Source: Cichorium intybus (Eukaryota > Streptophyta > Magnoliopsida > Asterales > Asteraceae). From it: a stretch of DNA of 64,000 nt. Positions 47,337 through 59,188 of this stretch are shown piece by piece. Numbering within the stretch: the stretch's first letter is position 1; each line of letters begins with the position of its first letter. The stretch spans positions 59,737,354-59,801,353 of the forward strand of contig CM042011.1 in NCBI GenBank assembly GCA_023525715.1, given 5' to 3'. The position numbers were made by a program, and so were the translations under genes. The notes under the pieces are model-generated. The model worked only from the letters and a program-made list of their open reading frames with translations. It did no database searches and had not been told where the DNA came from.

Positions 47337-47761
47337 TAAGGGTAAGCAAGACCGAAACCGACACCGAAAAACTGAAACCAAACCGTCGGTTTTGGGTTTA
47401 AAGTTTTTAAAAACGAATCGGTTTGGGTTCGGTTTGTGTATTAACAAAAACCGAACCAAACCGATTTACATAAAATATTTAAAATTTTACGGTTTATACA
47501 GATTGTATATAAGATTTGCGTATTCCTATCACAAGAATCAACTAAATCAACTGGTTAGCGTGTTGGTCCATTAAGCCCGAGATCCCAGTTTCGATTCTCG
47601 CTAAGAGCGGAGCGTGTTTTCTTTTATTATTCTAGATGCTATTACCTTCCAAACTCTTTTATCTCTTAAGAGTTGCGAGTCCTACATCGCCTCAAGCATA
47701 AAACAATTTCCTTCCTGTTATTCTACAATTTTGCGTCTAAACCGACCCATACTCACCTCTA
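47337..47761. mobile_element. hAT-type MITE with perfect 8-bp duplication
   Basis: Left end TAAGGGTAAGCA; right end reads TAGAGGTGAGTA on the minus strand. It is flanked by CAAAAACG on both sides (47329-47336 and 47762-47769). It contains ACCGAAACC-type inverted motifs and a tRNA-like insert at 47541-47612. Confidence 0.8.
47541..47612 (+). repeat. tRNA-like sequence inside MITE
   Basis: TGGTTAGCGTGTTGG fits a box A and AGTTTCGATTCTC a box B. It looks like a SINE head or decayed tRNA-derived repeat. The acceptor stem does not pair, so it is not called as a tRNA gene. Confidence 0.4.
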
Positions 47762-48341
47762 CAAAAACGTCACCAAGATGCATATTTTCACGTTGTATTA
47801 AACTAATAAAAACCTAATGTATTCATGTCTTTATGAATTGGATATTAAATAGGGAATGCAAGAAGATGAATTTGAAGCACAATATTAGGTATTTTTAGAA
47901 CGGTGAATATTATTAAAACAAACTATTAGAACAAACATATAAAAGGTGAAAAACTCCACATCTATTTTAACATTTGCATTAAAAACTTATTAAGCAAGTA
48001 TAAATCGTACAAAAAATATAGAAATCAACATACATTTTTTATATAGAAACAATATGCGTTGCAATAACAATTGATGTCACAAATTAATTTTTTCAACTCT
48101 TCATATTTGAATCATAAATATACACATGTATATTTTTTGTGAACAAAATTACTTATATACTACTACTATAAGTTACAATGTATATAAATGAGGAAAATAG
48201 AAAGACATTACTAATTAATAAACATAAGTTAAAAATTCTTGAATTGTAAAGAGTAAGTATACATAAATTAAAAACTCTTGAGTTGTAGTGAGGGTTTCAA
48301 ATTAATATGCTACTTGCAAATATGTCTCGATTATATATATA

Positions 48342-49558
48342 CTAGGTGAATCCTCGCGCGTTGCGCAGGAATACAATTACATAATTAAAATATTAAAAGA
48401 TTATATACTATTCAAAGTAACAAATAGTCGTTTTCTTTGTAGGCCGTTATACGATTTTACAAAAATTAAAATATAATTTTGATAAATTAGTTATAAGCAA
48501 GTTGAAAATTGTATTAGAACTATATATTGTTATAAATACAATATTTGTACTTAAGTATGAAAAAATAATTCTTATATAATAAAATATCGTTATTATTTTG
48601 AATAATATGATAATAAAACTCTCGTTCATCATGAAATTTCATGAGATAAATGATATTTAATGTGATGAGATTTAATAACTACAACTATTTTATGTATTCT
48701 TAATTTTAAATTATAATTATTATAAAATGAATATTTTAAATGTTAATAAGTTTTAATATGCAACTTTCTTATACATGTGATCATTACTTTTTTTTTTCAA
48801 CAAACGTTTTTACTTAATAGCTAACGTTAGGACAACATGTTTTATTTTAAATAATATAAAGTTCAAGAAACTAAAACAATATATAGAATATCGAGAATCA
48901 AAATACTTTACATAAGATTTTAGATATGTTTATCTCGTTCGTAATACACATATGACATCGATTTATTTAATGATGTCATAAGATCTATTTTAAAAGGTGC
49001 ATCATCCATTTTAGTTTATTTAGTTACATGATACAATATATCAATTTTTTGTAAAAGAATAAAAATTAAAAATCAACATATATTATAAAAACATCAACTT
49101 TTGATATGAAATGAAAATAAATATGACTGTGTTTGGCTTATTAGTCTCTCGGGTGTAGCATTCAAGGAAACGAATATTGTAGACGTCAAATTGATCTTGC
49201 TTGTATAGAATTGCATCTTCCAAATTTTTATCTTCCTCTTCCTCATTCAATATGAATACATGAAATCTCTTTCGGATGTAACTTTCAAGAAAACGAATAT
49301 AGTAGACGTCGAGTTGACCTTACTTGTATATAATTCCATCTTCCAAAATTTTATCTTCCTCTTTCTTTTCCAAAATTTTACATGAATTCCAATGTAGAGT
49401 TTTATGTGTTTCCAAGTCATCATTTTATCAATATTTATAAATCTATATAAACCAACTAACCATGTAAATACAATAATTACTACTTAATACCCATAAGTTA
49501 AAAAACTTTTCACTTGCAGTGAAATGTGGTTGAAGTATTTTTGCCTCTTTTATAATAT
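48342..49558 (-). mobile_element. Helitron, minus strand, about 1.2 kb
   Basis: Read on the minus strand it ends CTGCGCAACGCGCGAGGATT...CACCTAG then T (plus-strand ACTAG at 48341-48345), with a GCGC hairpin. The other side, TATTATAAAAGAGGCAAAAA on the minus strand, resembles a Helitron 5' start and is cut off by the next Helitron end at 49560. AT-rich, no coding capacity. Confidence 0.6.
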
Positions 49559-49559
49559 A

Positions 49560-49637
49560 CTAGACGAAATCCCGTGCGTTGTGCAGGTTAAAATTATGTA
49601 TGAAAAACTTCGTCATTCACATTATCTATGAAATAAT
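49560..49637 (-). mobile_element. Helitron 3' end, interrupted by the Copia element
   Basis: Plus strand ACTAGACGAAATCCCGTGCG then TTGTGCAGG; on the minus strand this is the CAACGCACGGG...CTAG-T end of the same Helitron family. The Copia element inserted 78 bases in, so the rest of this Helitron should continue after 63303. Confidence 0.62.
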
Positions 49638-50408
49638 TGTTGGATTTGGTGTCCTAGCCATGACTTATAATTGTATTTATATTATGAATAAAAGCAAAGT
49701 CCATTTGGGTTGCCCTCATAGATGGATGATAGATATATAGTTCAGTAGAGAGAATAGTTGATTTATTAATTGTATAATAAATCAATAGAAAATATATATA
49801 TGGTTTATTAATATATTTAAGTGTTAATATATTAATTAGAAACTATAATAATTAATTAAGATTTAATCTAGAATTAATTGGATTTAATTCAGTGATTAAA
49901 TTAATTAATTAAAAGGTGCAGGGACTGGTTTGGCATTTATTCAATAGTTGAATAACTGGCCAGATAAAACCAGGGACCAAAATGGCGCCACCCTGGAGGC
50001 TCCTCCAGGGTTTGGCGAAACCCTAATTAGGGTTTTGGTAACCCTGGTCCAAGTGGTCAAAAGCCTTGTCCAGTTGGAGGCTCCTTAGGGTTTCAGGTGT
50101 AACCCTAGGAGGCTATTAAAGGAACCCCCTGGCACCTCATTCATTCACGTCATCTCTCTCTTTGTGTTACTCTGCTGGACTGATTCTTCCATCACTTGGG
50201 TGTGACTTGCATTTGAGGCAGGATACTTTTGCTGCTGCTTGAAGGATCATAAGATCAAATGTTGGTTTTCCTAGTTCATCTTTAGAATTGAACTGTATCC
50301 TTTAGGTTTTTAGTTCTAATCTTCATAGAAGAAAACATAGATCAATATTAGGGTTGCATGTGAACCATAGGAATTTTTTGTGTTCATTGTTTGCATAGAA
50401 ACCCTTCA
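49638..50408 (+). repeat. 5' LTR of the Copia element
   Basis: 771 bp. It contains the palindrome AAACCCTAATTAGGGTTT (50018-50035), a hairpin CCCTGGAG...CTCCAGGG (49991-50010) and a TATA-like GGCTATTAAAGG at about 50112, a plausible promoter layout. Confidence 0.95.
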
Positions 50409-50425
50409 GTGGTATGTATCAGAGC
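50409..50425 (+). other. Primer-binding site, interrupted tRNA-Met type
   Basis: Reads GTGGTATGTATCAGAGC. The normal plant site is TGGTATCAGAGC; here four bases (TGTA or equivalent) separate its halves, so priming may be impaired. Confidence 0.65.
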
Positions 50426-50429
50426 TAGC

Positions 50430-51683
50430 TTGTTTTCTTGTGAATTGATTTGAACTGTTTTGTGCCTTGGGTGTTTTGCGAAAATCATCCCATGGAGATG
50501 GCCTAAAATCGATTCCAAGGCTAGGGTTTCCTAACCCTAGCCGCCACCCCCCTTTGGTCCCCCTTGATTGCTTGATTTACTTGCCATAATTGTGTGTTGT
50601 TATTTTTGGTAATAAGATCAATTAAAATAACTTGAACTCTTTTGTTTTGTCTTGTAATTTTCGAGAATCACATGGACCAATGCAGATAAATTAATTTGAT
50701 TAATTTGGTAATCTGTAACCTAGATTTAATTAGTTTAATTAATTGATTAATTAAAATACCAATTAAATAAGTTTAAAGAATTAATTAAAATTTTCAAAAA
50801 ATTAGTATAATTTGCGAAAATTAGTATTAAATTAATTCTAAAATATTTTAATGAGATTAAAATATATCTTATATATATTTATGATTAAAAGTTAATTTAA
50901 TATATATATAAGAAAATTGGTTAGTCTACCGCTAGTAAGCCTCATTCACAAAACTGTCCTATAAAGAGGGTATAAGGCGACTGACTATAAAATGTTGGTC
51001 TAATGGGTATCTACTCTTACCCACCGCTCTCCTGGTCAGTCGAGTGTCGTTAGCCGAACGGGTATGATAGAACCGCTAAGCCTCTTAAAAGTATAATGCT
51101 ATAATTGAAAGTACTAGAACCCTAAAACAAATTCCAATCTAGTTACTTTAAGTTAAAAATGTGAATTGATGCTAATCCATGAAATTGCACATTGCGCCTT
51201 GTGGAACGTTGGTGGAGCGTGTGTGGTTTACCGGCACACCAACTGGGGTCCGCAGTGTGTCGCGATGGGTTTCTTGATTTTGTCATTATTAACGGAGCGT
51301 GTGTGGATTACCGGCACGTTAATTAGAGATTACAATTGACTTCAAGAGTACCAAGCAATTTGCATGGTTATTCACACCCGGTTTGTGATCCTCGGTATCC
51401 CAGTCACAAACAGCGGGGCATTCCCGAGATTAAAACATGCTATCGAACAGTTCGGTAAATCTCAAAGAAACTAGGAATTCCATTATAATATGATTATGTT
51501 TCAGCGGTGCAATTGGCTGAATCGTCATTCGCCTACCTTATAAAATTTACAATATTGATTACGGCATCCCTCTTCGGTATTGTGGATTGTTATTGTAGGA
51601 TCCTAGCCTTATATTTGTTCTTGGGTGAATATAAGGATTATTATTATTATTCTATCTAATTAAAACTACCTTCTTCTTGTCAG
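50430..51683 (+). other. Copia untranslated leader
   Basis: Long leader before gag. It includes two copies of GGAGCGTGTGTGG(T/A)TTACCGG followed by CAC (about 51213 and 51295). No open frame of note. Confidence 0.6.
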
Positions 51684-53285
51684 ATGTCTTCTGACCAATC
51701 CGTTCCCCACTCAAATCCTGGTAATGTCACCTCGATTCTGTCATTATGCTCAAAAGTGACGTTGGACGGCACTAACTATAATGACTGGATCCGCAACATC
51801 AAAATGGCTCTAAGGTTTGAACATAAAGAGTATGTTCTAGAAACCGAGCTTGTTGATGTGGACACTGAAACTGCTACTCCCGAGGAAATCGCTGCGTTTA
51901 CTAAACACTCTGATGATGCACCCAAAGTGGCTTGCATCATGATCGCTACTATGAACCCTGAACTGCAGCGTATCTATGAGGACTATTGGCCTTACGAGAT
52001 GCACAAAGAGCTCGCGGAAAGGTTCCGCAAGCAAGAGCGCATCGAAAGGCGTGAAGTTGTAAAAGCTTTCACTAACAGCAAGCCCAAGGAGGGCGAGTCC
52101 ATCTGTGCACATGTGCAGAGGATGCATGGTTACGTGGAAAGGCTTAGAAAGCTGGAAATGCCGGTTCATGAGGATTTAGCAGTTGACATAGTGCTAAACT
52201 CCTTGCCCAGTTCTTATGACCAGTTCACACTGGCGTATCATTTGAACAACAACCAGGCAAATCTAGCTGAGTTACACCGCATGCTTCGTACGGCTGAGGA
52301 CGGGATGAAGGGAAAGGCTGTGCTCCCTATCAACCCGCCTGTCCTGGCTATTGGCTCCGGAAAGGGAAAGAAACGTAAAGGCCCTCCTAAGCAGAACTGG
52401 AGGGAAAAGACTCATGTCGGGTCATCTAGCGGTGCCCCGAAAGGTAAGTCTTCCGGAATTCCACATGTTCGGAACCCCAAAGAGGCCGACTGCTTTTACT
52501 GCAAGCAGAATGGTCATTGGAAGATGAGCTGCCCAACGTATCTGCAAGATGTCAAGGACGGTAAAGTGAAACCGTCACAGGCAGGTACGTATTCTTTATC
52601 TAATAACTCATCTTTTTCCCGTTCATGGGTCATTGATACAGCATGTGGTTTTCATATCTGTTCTGATTTGCAGGGCCTAGAGGAAAGTAGGGAGCTAGAG
52701 CATGGCAGACTGAACCTGGTCATGGGGAATAGGCGAACGTCACCTGTTACCAAGATCGGTGTTTATGGACTGATGCTGAGTAGTGGAGTTAGATTAGAAT
52801 TACATAATTGTTGCTATGCGCCTGATATGGCAAAGAACATAATTTCGTTTCATGCATTGTTTAAACAAGGTTTTTATTACGAGTTTAATAAATTGATTGG
52901 TTCAATTTCGATTTTCAAAAATGATGTTTTTATATTTAATGCTATGCCTTGTGATGGAGTATATGAATCTATTATGTGTGTTGACAATTATGGTAAAAAT
53001 GTTTTAACTATTGATGCTTCAAGCGGTGTAGAAAAGGCATGTCTGTGTCATTGTCTTCTTGGCCATATAAACAAGAAACGCATCGCCCAACTCCAAAAGG
53101 ATGGAGTGTTGGAATCATTCGACCTCGGGTCGGATGATGTATGCGAATCTTACTTACTTGGCAAGATGACAAAATCACCATCAAAGGTTCCTTTGAAAGA
53201 GGTGAAGGTTTGTTGGATATCATACACACAGATGTGTGTGGTCCCTTCAGAACAACCACTAAAGATGGCACGCGGTTCTATGTGA
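51684..53285 (+). pseudogene. Copia gag, zinc knuckle, protease and pre-integrase region
   Basis: An open frame of 533 codons. The first 230 or so residues are Copia gag (UBN2/DUF4219 type, with LDGTNYNDWIRNIKMAL near residue 28). A basic linker follows, then the zinc knuckle CFYCKQNGHWKMSC (CX2CX4HX4C, intact). Next is the protease start WVIDTACGFHIC, where the active-site triad D-T/S-G is D-T-A, so activity is doubtful. The pre-integrase HCLLGHINKKRI follows, with CESYLLGKMTKSP where the second cysteine of the usual CESCLLGK is tyrosine. The frame drifts out of register at about 53175-53200, and the last 25 or so codons are out-of-frame. Starts at an ATG directly after the leader. Confidence 0.9.
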
Positions 53286-54433
53286 CCTTTACCGACGATT
53301 TTAGTAGATATGGATATGTCTACTTAATCAAGAATAAGTCGGACACCTTTGAAAAGTTCAAATAGTTTAAGAATGAAGCGGAAAATCAATTGGGCAGAAA
53401 GATAAAGATGCTTAGATCCGACAGAGGCGGTGAGTATCTTAGTATCGAGTTTCTCGATTACCTCAAGGAATGTGGAATTGTTTCACAGTTGTCGCCTCCA
53501 AGAACACCTCAGCTGAATGGTGTTGCAGAGAGACGAAACCGAACCTTGTTGGACATGGTTCGTTCCATGATGAGTCGAGCCTCACTTCCAATCCATTTCT
53601 GGGGGTATGCCTTAGAGACTGCCGCCCATATCCTAAATCTTGTCCCAACCAAGAAGGTTGCGAAAACACCGCACGAGATGTGGACGGGGAAAGTTCCCTC
53701 GTTGGCACACATCAAAGTCTGGGGCTGTGAAGCATTCGTGAGACGATATACTTCAGATAAGCTTTCAGAAAGAAGTGAGAGGTGTTACTTTATCGGATAC
53801 ACGAAACAGTCTTTTGGATACTTGTTCTACAGACCAAGCGAGGACGTAGTCTTTGTAGTTAGACGGGGGTTCTTTCAAGAGAGAGAACTCATATCCAAAG
53901 AGGACAGTGGGAGTACGATCGATCTCGAAGAAATTCAGGAGACGCCCGATGAAACAACCTTGGAAGAAACTAGCAACCAACATGAGGAAGAAGTTCCTGT
54001 TGGACCCACCGACATTTCGTTGCCCCTTAGGCGTTCAGGTAGAGTTAGCATGCCGCCCGAGTTCTATGGTTTCCATATTACTTCGGACGGTGACACGCTA
54101 GTCAGTGATCGTACATTGACTAATTTGGATGAGCCAGCTAACTACCGTGAAGCAGTGGCAGGCCCCGAGTCTGCAAAATGGAAAGAGGCAATGGACAGCG
54201 AGATAAAGTCCATGTATGACAATCAAGGTTGGAACTTGGTTGACAATGTACCGGGTCGAAAGACAGTCGGATGCAAGTGGATCTTCAAAAAGAAGACCGA
54301 CATGGATGGAAAAGTGCATACTTATAAAGCTCGGCTGGTTGCGAAGGGATTCACTCAAACCCCGGGGGTTGACTATGATGAAACCTTCTCACCAGTAGCC
54401 AAGATTAAGTCAATCAGGATAATGTTGCCATAG
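53141..54433 (+). pseudogene. Copia integrase and start of reverse transcriptase
   Basis: Second frame of the broken pol. It holds the integrase core, with the first catalytic Asp in HTDVCGPF, the second in RSDRGGEY and the Glu in NGVAERRNRTL, so the DDE set is visible. A TAG stop at 53363-53365 breaks it between the first and second Asp. The integrase C-terminal GKP-like region (SDKLSERSERCYFIGY) and linker (LPLRRSGRVSMPPEFYGF) follow, then the start of reverse transcriptase (ANYREAVAGPESAKWKEAMD, WIFKKKTDMDGKVHTYKARL). A frameshift at about 54425-54435 ends it. No functional polyprotein can be made. Confidence 0.93.
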
Positions 54434-54435
54434 CT

Positions 54436-55713
54436 GAGTTTCATGATTATGAAATTTGGCAGATGGATGTCAAAACCGCTTTCCTTAACGGGAAACTGAC
54501 TGAAGATGTTTACATGAGTCAGCCAGAAGGTTTTGTAGACACAAAGCACCCTGATAAAGTATGTAAGCTTGAAATATCAATCTACGGGTTGAAACAAGCA
54601 TCTCGCAGTTGGAATCTTTGCTTCCATGAGAAAGTCAAAGAGTTTGGCTTCTCTAGGAGTGAAGATGAGTCCTGTGTATATGTCAAGGCTAGTGGGAGTA
54701 TAGTCACTTTCCTGGTGCTGTATGTTGATGACATACTGCTCATGGGAAATGACATTCCGACCTTGCAGAATGTTAAGGCTTGGCTCGGGAAGCGTTTCGC
54801 CATGAAAGACCTAGGGGAAGCTGCTTATATTCTCGAGATAAGAATACTTAGAGATAGAAAGAGAAAATTGATAGGTCTAAGCCAGTGTACATATTTGGAA
54901 AAGGTGTTAAAGAGGTTTAACATGGAAAATTCCAAAAGGGGAGAGTTACCAATCCTAAGTGGTGTTAAATTGAGTAAGACTCAAAGTCCGAGTACCGATG
55001 AGGAAATAGCTGAAATGAGTCGGGTACCTTATGCTTCGGCAGTAGGGTCGATCATGTATGCTATGACATGTACTCGTCCCGACGTATCCTATGCACTGAG
55101 CATGGTTATTCGGTTCCAGGGTAATCCTGGAAAAGCACATTGGATTGCAGTCAAGAACATACTCAAGTATCTGCGAAGGACAAAGAATATGGTATTAGTC
55201 CTTGGTGGCAGTGATGAGTTAAAAGTGAGTGGATATACAGATGCCAGTTTCCAGACAGATAGGGACAGTGGACGGTCCCAGTCGGGCTGGGTATTTCTTT
55301 TGAACGGTGGAGCGGTCACTTGGAAAAGTTCCAAGCAGGAAACGGTGGCTGATTCAACGTGCGAATCAGAGTATATTGCAGCGAGTGAAGCGTCTAAGGA
55401 GGTGGCTTGGCTGAAGAATTTCATCGGGGACCTTGGAGTGGTCCCGAGCATTCAGCAGCCGGTGGAACTTTTCTGCGATAATGAATGAGCGGTTGCCTTG
55501 GCAAAGGAACCGCGAGACCATGGAAAGTCCAGGCATATCAAAAGAAAGTACCACTACATTCGACATCAAGTAGAAGAAGGGCACTTACTGGTTAAGCGAG
55601 TATCATCCGAGGACAATCCTGCAGATCCTTTGACTAAGGCTTTGAATAGGATCAAGCACAATCAGCATGCTCGGAGTATTGGATTGAAGGATGATATTAG
55701 TTTTAGTAATTAG
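54436..55713 (+). pseudogene. Copia reverse transcriptase and RNase H
   Basis: Third frame of pol. It has WQMDVKTAFLNGKL, GLKQASRSWN and the catalytic YVDDI (54721-54735), all intact. RNase H follows with DASFQTD, CESEYIAA and a C-terminal block through ADPLTKALN. A TGA at 55486-55488, where Copia elements normally have DN.GAVALAKEP, separates the last 75 codons (to 55713) from the rest. The order and spacing are otherwise those of a normal Ty1/copia pol. Confidence 0.94.
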
Positions 55714-56522
55714 ATAGATTAGAAACTTGTAACAGTATAAATGTAATTGACTCGGTGATTTTATAATAGAGATTTATACATGAGTATTGTTACTGCCTTT
55801 GTCAATTGTTTATTTCTGTGTTTCTATATTTGCATGTTTAACTTCCTTAATAATTAGATTATTTAAAACTCCACAGTCGATCATACTGTTAGGAAGTAAG
55901 TATGAACTAAGACTGTCATGAAATGGTTGCAGACTGTCTAAAGAGTTAGACATTGCAGTAAGACTGCTGCAACGTTCATGAGTACTTAGAAAATAGAGAT
56001 TTGAGTATTGGATAAACCCGCGCTTAACAGATTGCTTCATGGATTATATCACGAGCAATGTTAAGACGATAATATCCGGTGATCTTTAAGTGGAGAGATA
56101 TGATCTGTTATTTGCGATACAAGTGCTTATTGACAATACTAAATAGCACCAGTAACTCGGTGCTATAAAACGCATTGTTGTATGTATTTGGACCCGCAAA
56201 AGTTATGGGCATATGAGTCGAAACTTATCCGTCCCATGACCCGATGGGAAACAGATATCTGTAGGCCTCTCGATGATTTAGAAGTTGACTGAAAGTGTTA
56301 GCCAACCGGGACTTAATTGATGTGTTCAATTAGTAGTCTCTAAAGTCATATGCAAATCAGAAATCGAGAAACAGAGTGTCAGACCAAGATTGATGTTAGT
56401 CCATGTCTTGAGTCTGAAAATATCCTGTTCGAAGGAGGATCATCTGATCACTTATCTTTGGACAGAACTGACTGGGTCAGAGTTCAGACAATTAAAGTCA
56501 TAGACTTATCCAAGTGGGAGAC
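55714..56522 (+). other. Copia 3' untranslated region and polypurine tract
   Basis: Noncoding sequence between pol and the 3' LTR, ending in AAGTGGGAGAC, which primes plus-strand synthesis in such elements. Confidence 0.8.
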
Positions 56523-57109
56523 TGTTGGATTTGGTGTCTAAGACATGACTTATAATTGTATTTATCTTATGAATAAAAGCAAAGTCCATTTGGGTTGCCC
56601 TCATAGATGGAGGATAGATATATAGTTCAGTAGAGAGAATAGTTGATTTATTAATTGTATAATAAATCAATAGAAAATATATATATGGTTTATTAATATA
56701 TTTAAGTGTTAATATATTAATTAGAAACTATAATAATTAATTAAGATTTAATCTAGAATTAATTGGATTTAATTCAGTGATTAAATTAATTAATTAAAAG
56801 GTGCAGTGACTGGTTTGGCATTTATTCAATAGTTGAATAACTGGCCAGATAAAACCAGGGACCAAAAAGCCACCCTGGAGGCTCCTCCAGGGTTTGGCGA
56901 AACCCTAATTAGGGTTTTGGTAAGCCTGGTCCAAGTGGTCAAAAGCCTTGTCCAGTTGGAGGCTCCTTAGGGTTTCAGGTGTAACCCTAGGAGGCTATTA
57001 AAGGAACCCCCTGGCACCTCATTCATTCACGCCATCTCTCTCTCTGTGTTACTCTGCTGGACTGATTCTTCCATCACTTGGGTGTGACTTGCATTTGAGG
57101 CAGGATACT
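56523..57109 (+). repeat. 3' LTR of the Copia element, first part
   Basis: Matches 49638-50230 with scattered changes and a few-base deletion near 56869, then is cut by the nested element after ...CAGGATACT. It carries the same AAACCCTAATTAGGGTTT palindrome (56900-56917). Confidence 0.95.
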
Positions 57110-59164
57110 TGATATCGCGTAAATTATACATATTTTCCGCACGATATCAGTGTGATTTTAGTTTAATTTCATATATGTTATGAACTAAAAGATACCTAAT
57201 ATGCTTAAATATTCGTTTTGAAGCTAAAAATACGCGTTTGGAGCTAACGAACAAATTACACAAACATTTGAGCTTAAAAAGAAGCAAAGCGAAAATCTGC
57301 CGGACACCAAGGGCGCACCCCGCCCACATGCAGGCGCACCGCGCCCAAAGATAGAACCAGATCCCGCTTTTCGTCAGACTTTTGATTAAAATAATCGAGC
57401 GTGCGTTTATCCAATGATTCAACCGACCTGCCAAGCATGTGCAAGGGCGCACCCCGCCTACTTTTTGGGCGCGCCGCGCCTCAGATCCGACATTAAAGCT
57501 GCAAACCACGTGCTCCCTCGTGCGACAGTTGGCGAACGTGCGCAGATCTGCTTTAGGCGCACCGCGCCCCTATTCAGGCGCACCGCGCCCAACTCCAGCG
57601 ACCACTATAAATTCTGCCCTTCAGCTCTTCTTTTAGACAACACACACCACCTTCAGACCAGATTGTCTCTCTGCACCTCCACACCTCCAAACTCGGCCAG
57701 GAAGCTTGTAAAATCAAAGGAGAAACTATGGAATCGAGAGCTTGAAGAATGTTCGGCCGGGACTTCATTCAGTTTGCTTTATATATATTTAGCATTCTAT
57801 TATGATTTCCTAAGCCGTATTCTTCAGATTATGTTATCTGTATTATTTATTACTTAGATTTGATTACTGTTTGGTTATGATTTGATTGTTATTTATCGGA
57901 TATTGAACGTTTTATATTTTATCTCGCATAATTCATTTGAAACCAATTTGATTATCATGACCATTGAGATCAAAAGCTCGAATGAACCTTGTATGATACG
58001 AACCAATACATGATTATTTGGAATATATAATAGCATGACCATTGCCATTAATGACCTTATAATCATAGGATTAGGTAGTTGGACCAAAACATCTAATCAC
58101 TTTAGAAATCGGTGTTTAACGTTCAATATCCATTGCACTAATAACATATCAAACATAACTAGATGGTTTATTCAAATCTAAGTATTAATGTTTACTTTTA
58201 TATTTTGTAATTTATATTTCCCGTAACTTTTGCCTAGGCGATGTTGATTCATTAATATAATATGTGTTGATCTAGTTCTTGATTCGAGTTTAATATCGGT
58301 TAGGATATATAACTTGCATGCCATACATATTAAATGTGGTTACAGTTTGTATTCTTGATTGCCATCTTCATATGATTAAGTTTAAATGGCCATTTAAACG
58401 TATTGATCACATGAACCATCATGATGTATAATTGACAACTATATATCATCGGACTAGTTATTGACCATTTAACTAGGAAGGTTATCTAAGTTATAAACTT
58501 GATTAGTGAAATAAGACTTATATCACATTTAGTTGCAACTCATGACCATTGATTGTATGAACATATCACTTTGACCATTAGGATATGGGCTATGTTTGCA
58601 TGCTAGATTGTATTAATACTTGATGATTATAAGTTAATTAGTTACATGACCATTGTGCTATTTTAACTTATTAGTCATAGAATTGGTGACTTGACCATAC
58701 GATCCTACAACTTAATGCAACTTATTTAAACTCATTGCACTTAATCAAAACTAGTCAACATAGGTTTATATGAATCAACAGATCCTAGACGAAAGTTTCC
58801 CTTGTTATTTTTGTTATGATCATTTATTATTTCGTCATTTATTTTATAATCAAAGTTTTACGAGTTTTCATTAAAACTCGCCCCTGAGTATTTGCTTGAA
58901 TAATTGTTAATTGATAATTGATTTTCTTAACTTAAAGATAGCCGTTTTCCCTTGGGTCGACAACCCGGATTTACCATTACTATACTACAATCGACTAGGT
59001 ACACTTGCCTAATTGTGTTGTTCTATTCATACATGGTATTTCCCTGTTCATAAATGTAAAACTAATGTGAAATCATTTTCGAAAATCTTATAAACGCTAA
59101 TAACACATCAAGTTTCTTGGTGACGTTTTTGGGTGTTTTATATGTATGTTTGAAAACAACAACA
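57110..59164 (+). repeat. 5' LTR of the nested Gypsy-type element
   Basis: 2055 bp. It contains dispersed GC-rich GGCGCACCGCGCC-type units (57300-57600) and many TGACCATT motifs (57955-58700). It differs from the 3' LTR by about ten substitutions by eye and one 21-bp unit, so the insertion is young. The frames of 64-147 codons here are overlapping and without motifs. Confidence 0.93.
57310..57597. repeat. Dispersed GGCGCACCGCGCC motif array
   Basis: Copies are near 57310 (GGCGCACCCCGCCC), 57333, 57448, 57468 (GGCGCGCCGCGCC), 57556 and 57577. The last two are adjacent, with a 21-bp period. Each is close to an inverted repeat (GGCGC...GCGCC) and can fold. The other LTR has only one copy of the adjacent pair. 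Confidence 0.8.
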
Positions 59165-59170
59165 AGTTTT

Positions 59171-59188
59171 TGGCGCCGTTGCCGGGGA
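59171..59188 (+). other. Primer-binding site, Athila/Tat type
   Basis: TGGCGCCGTTGCCGGGGA begins six bases after the LTR end. From memory this pairs with the tRNA-Asp 3' end. Confidence 0.85.

Noticed and set aside
47541..47612. A functional tRNA gene
   Set aside because: Acceptor stem does not pair and the sequence lies inside a MITE.
51837..52169. Minus-strand frames across the Copia coding region (also many within 53008-55584)
   Set aside because: Shadows of gag-pol in the opposite strand.
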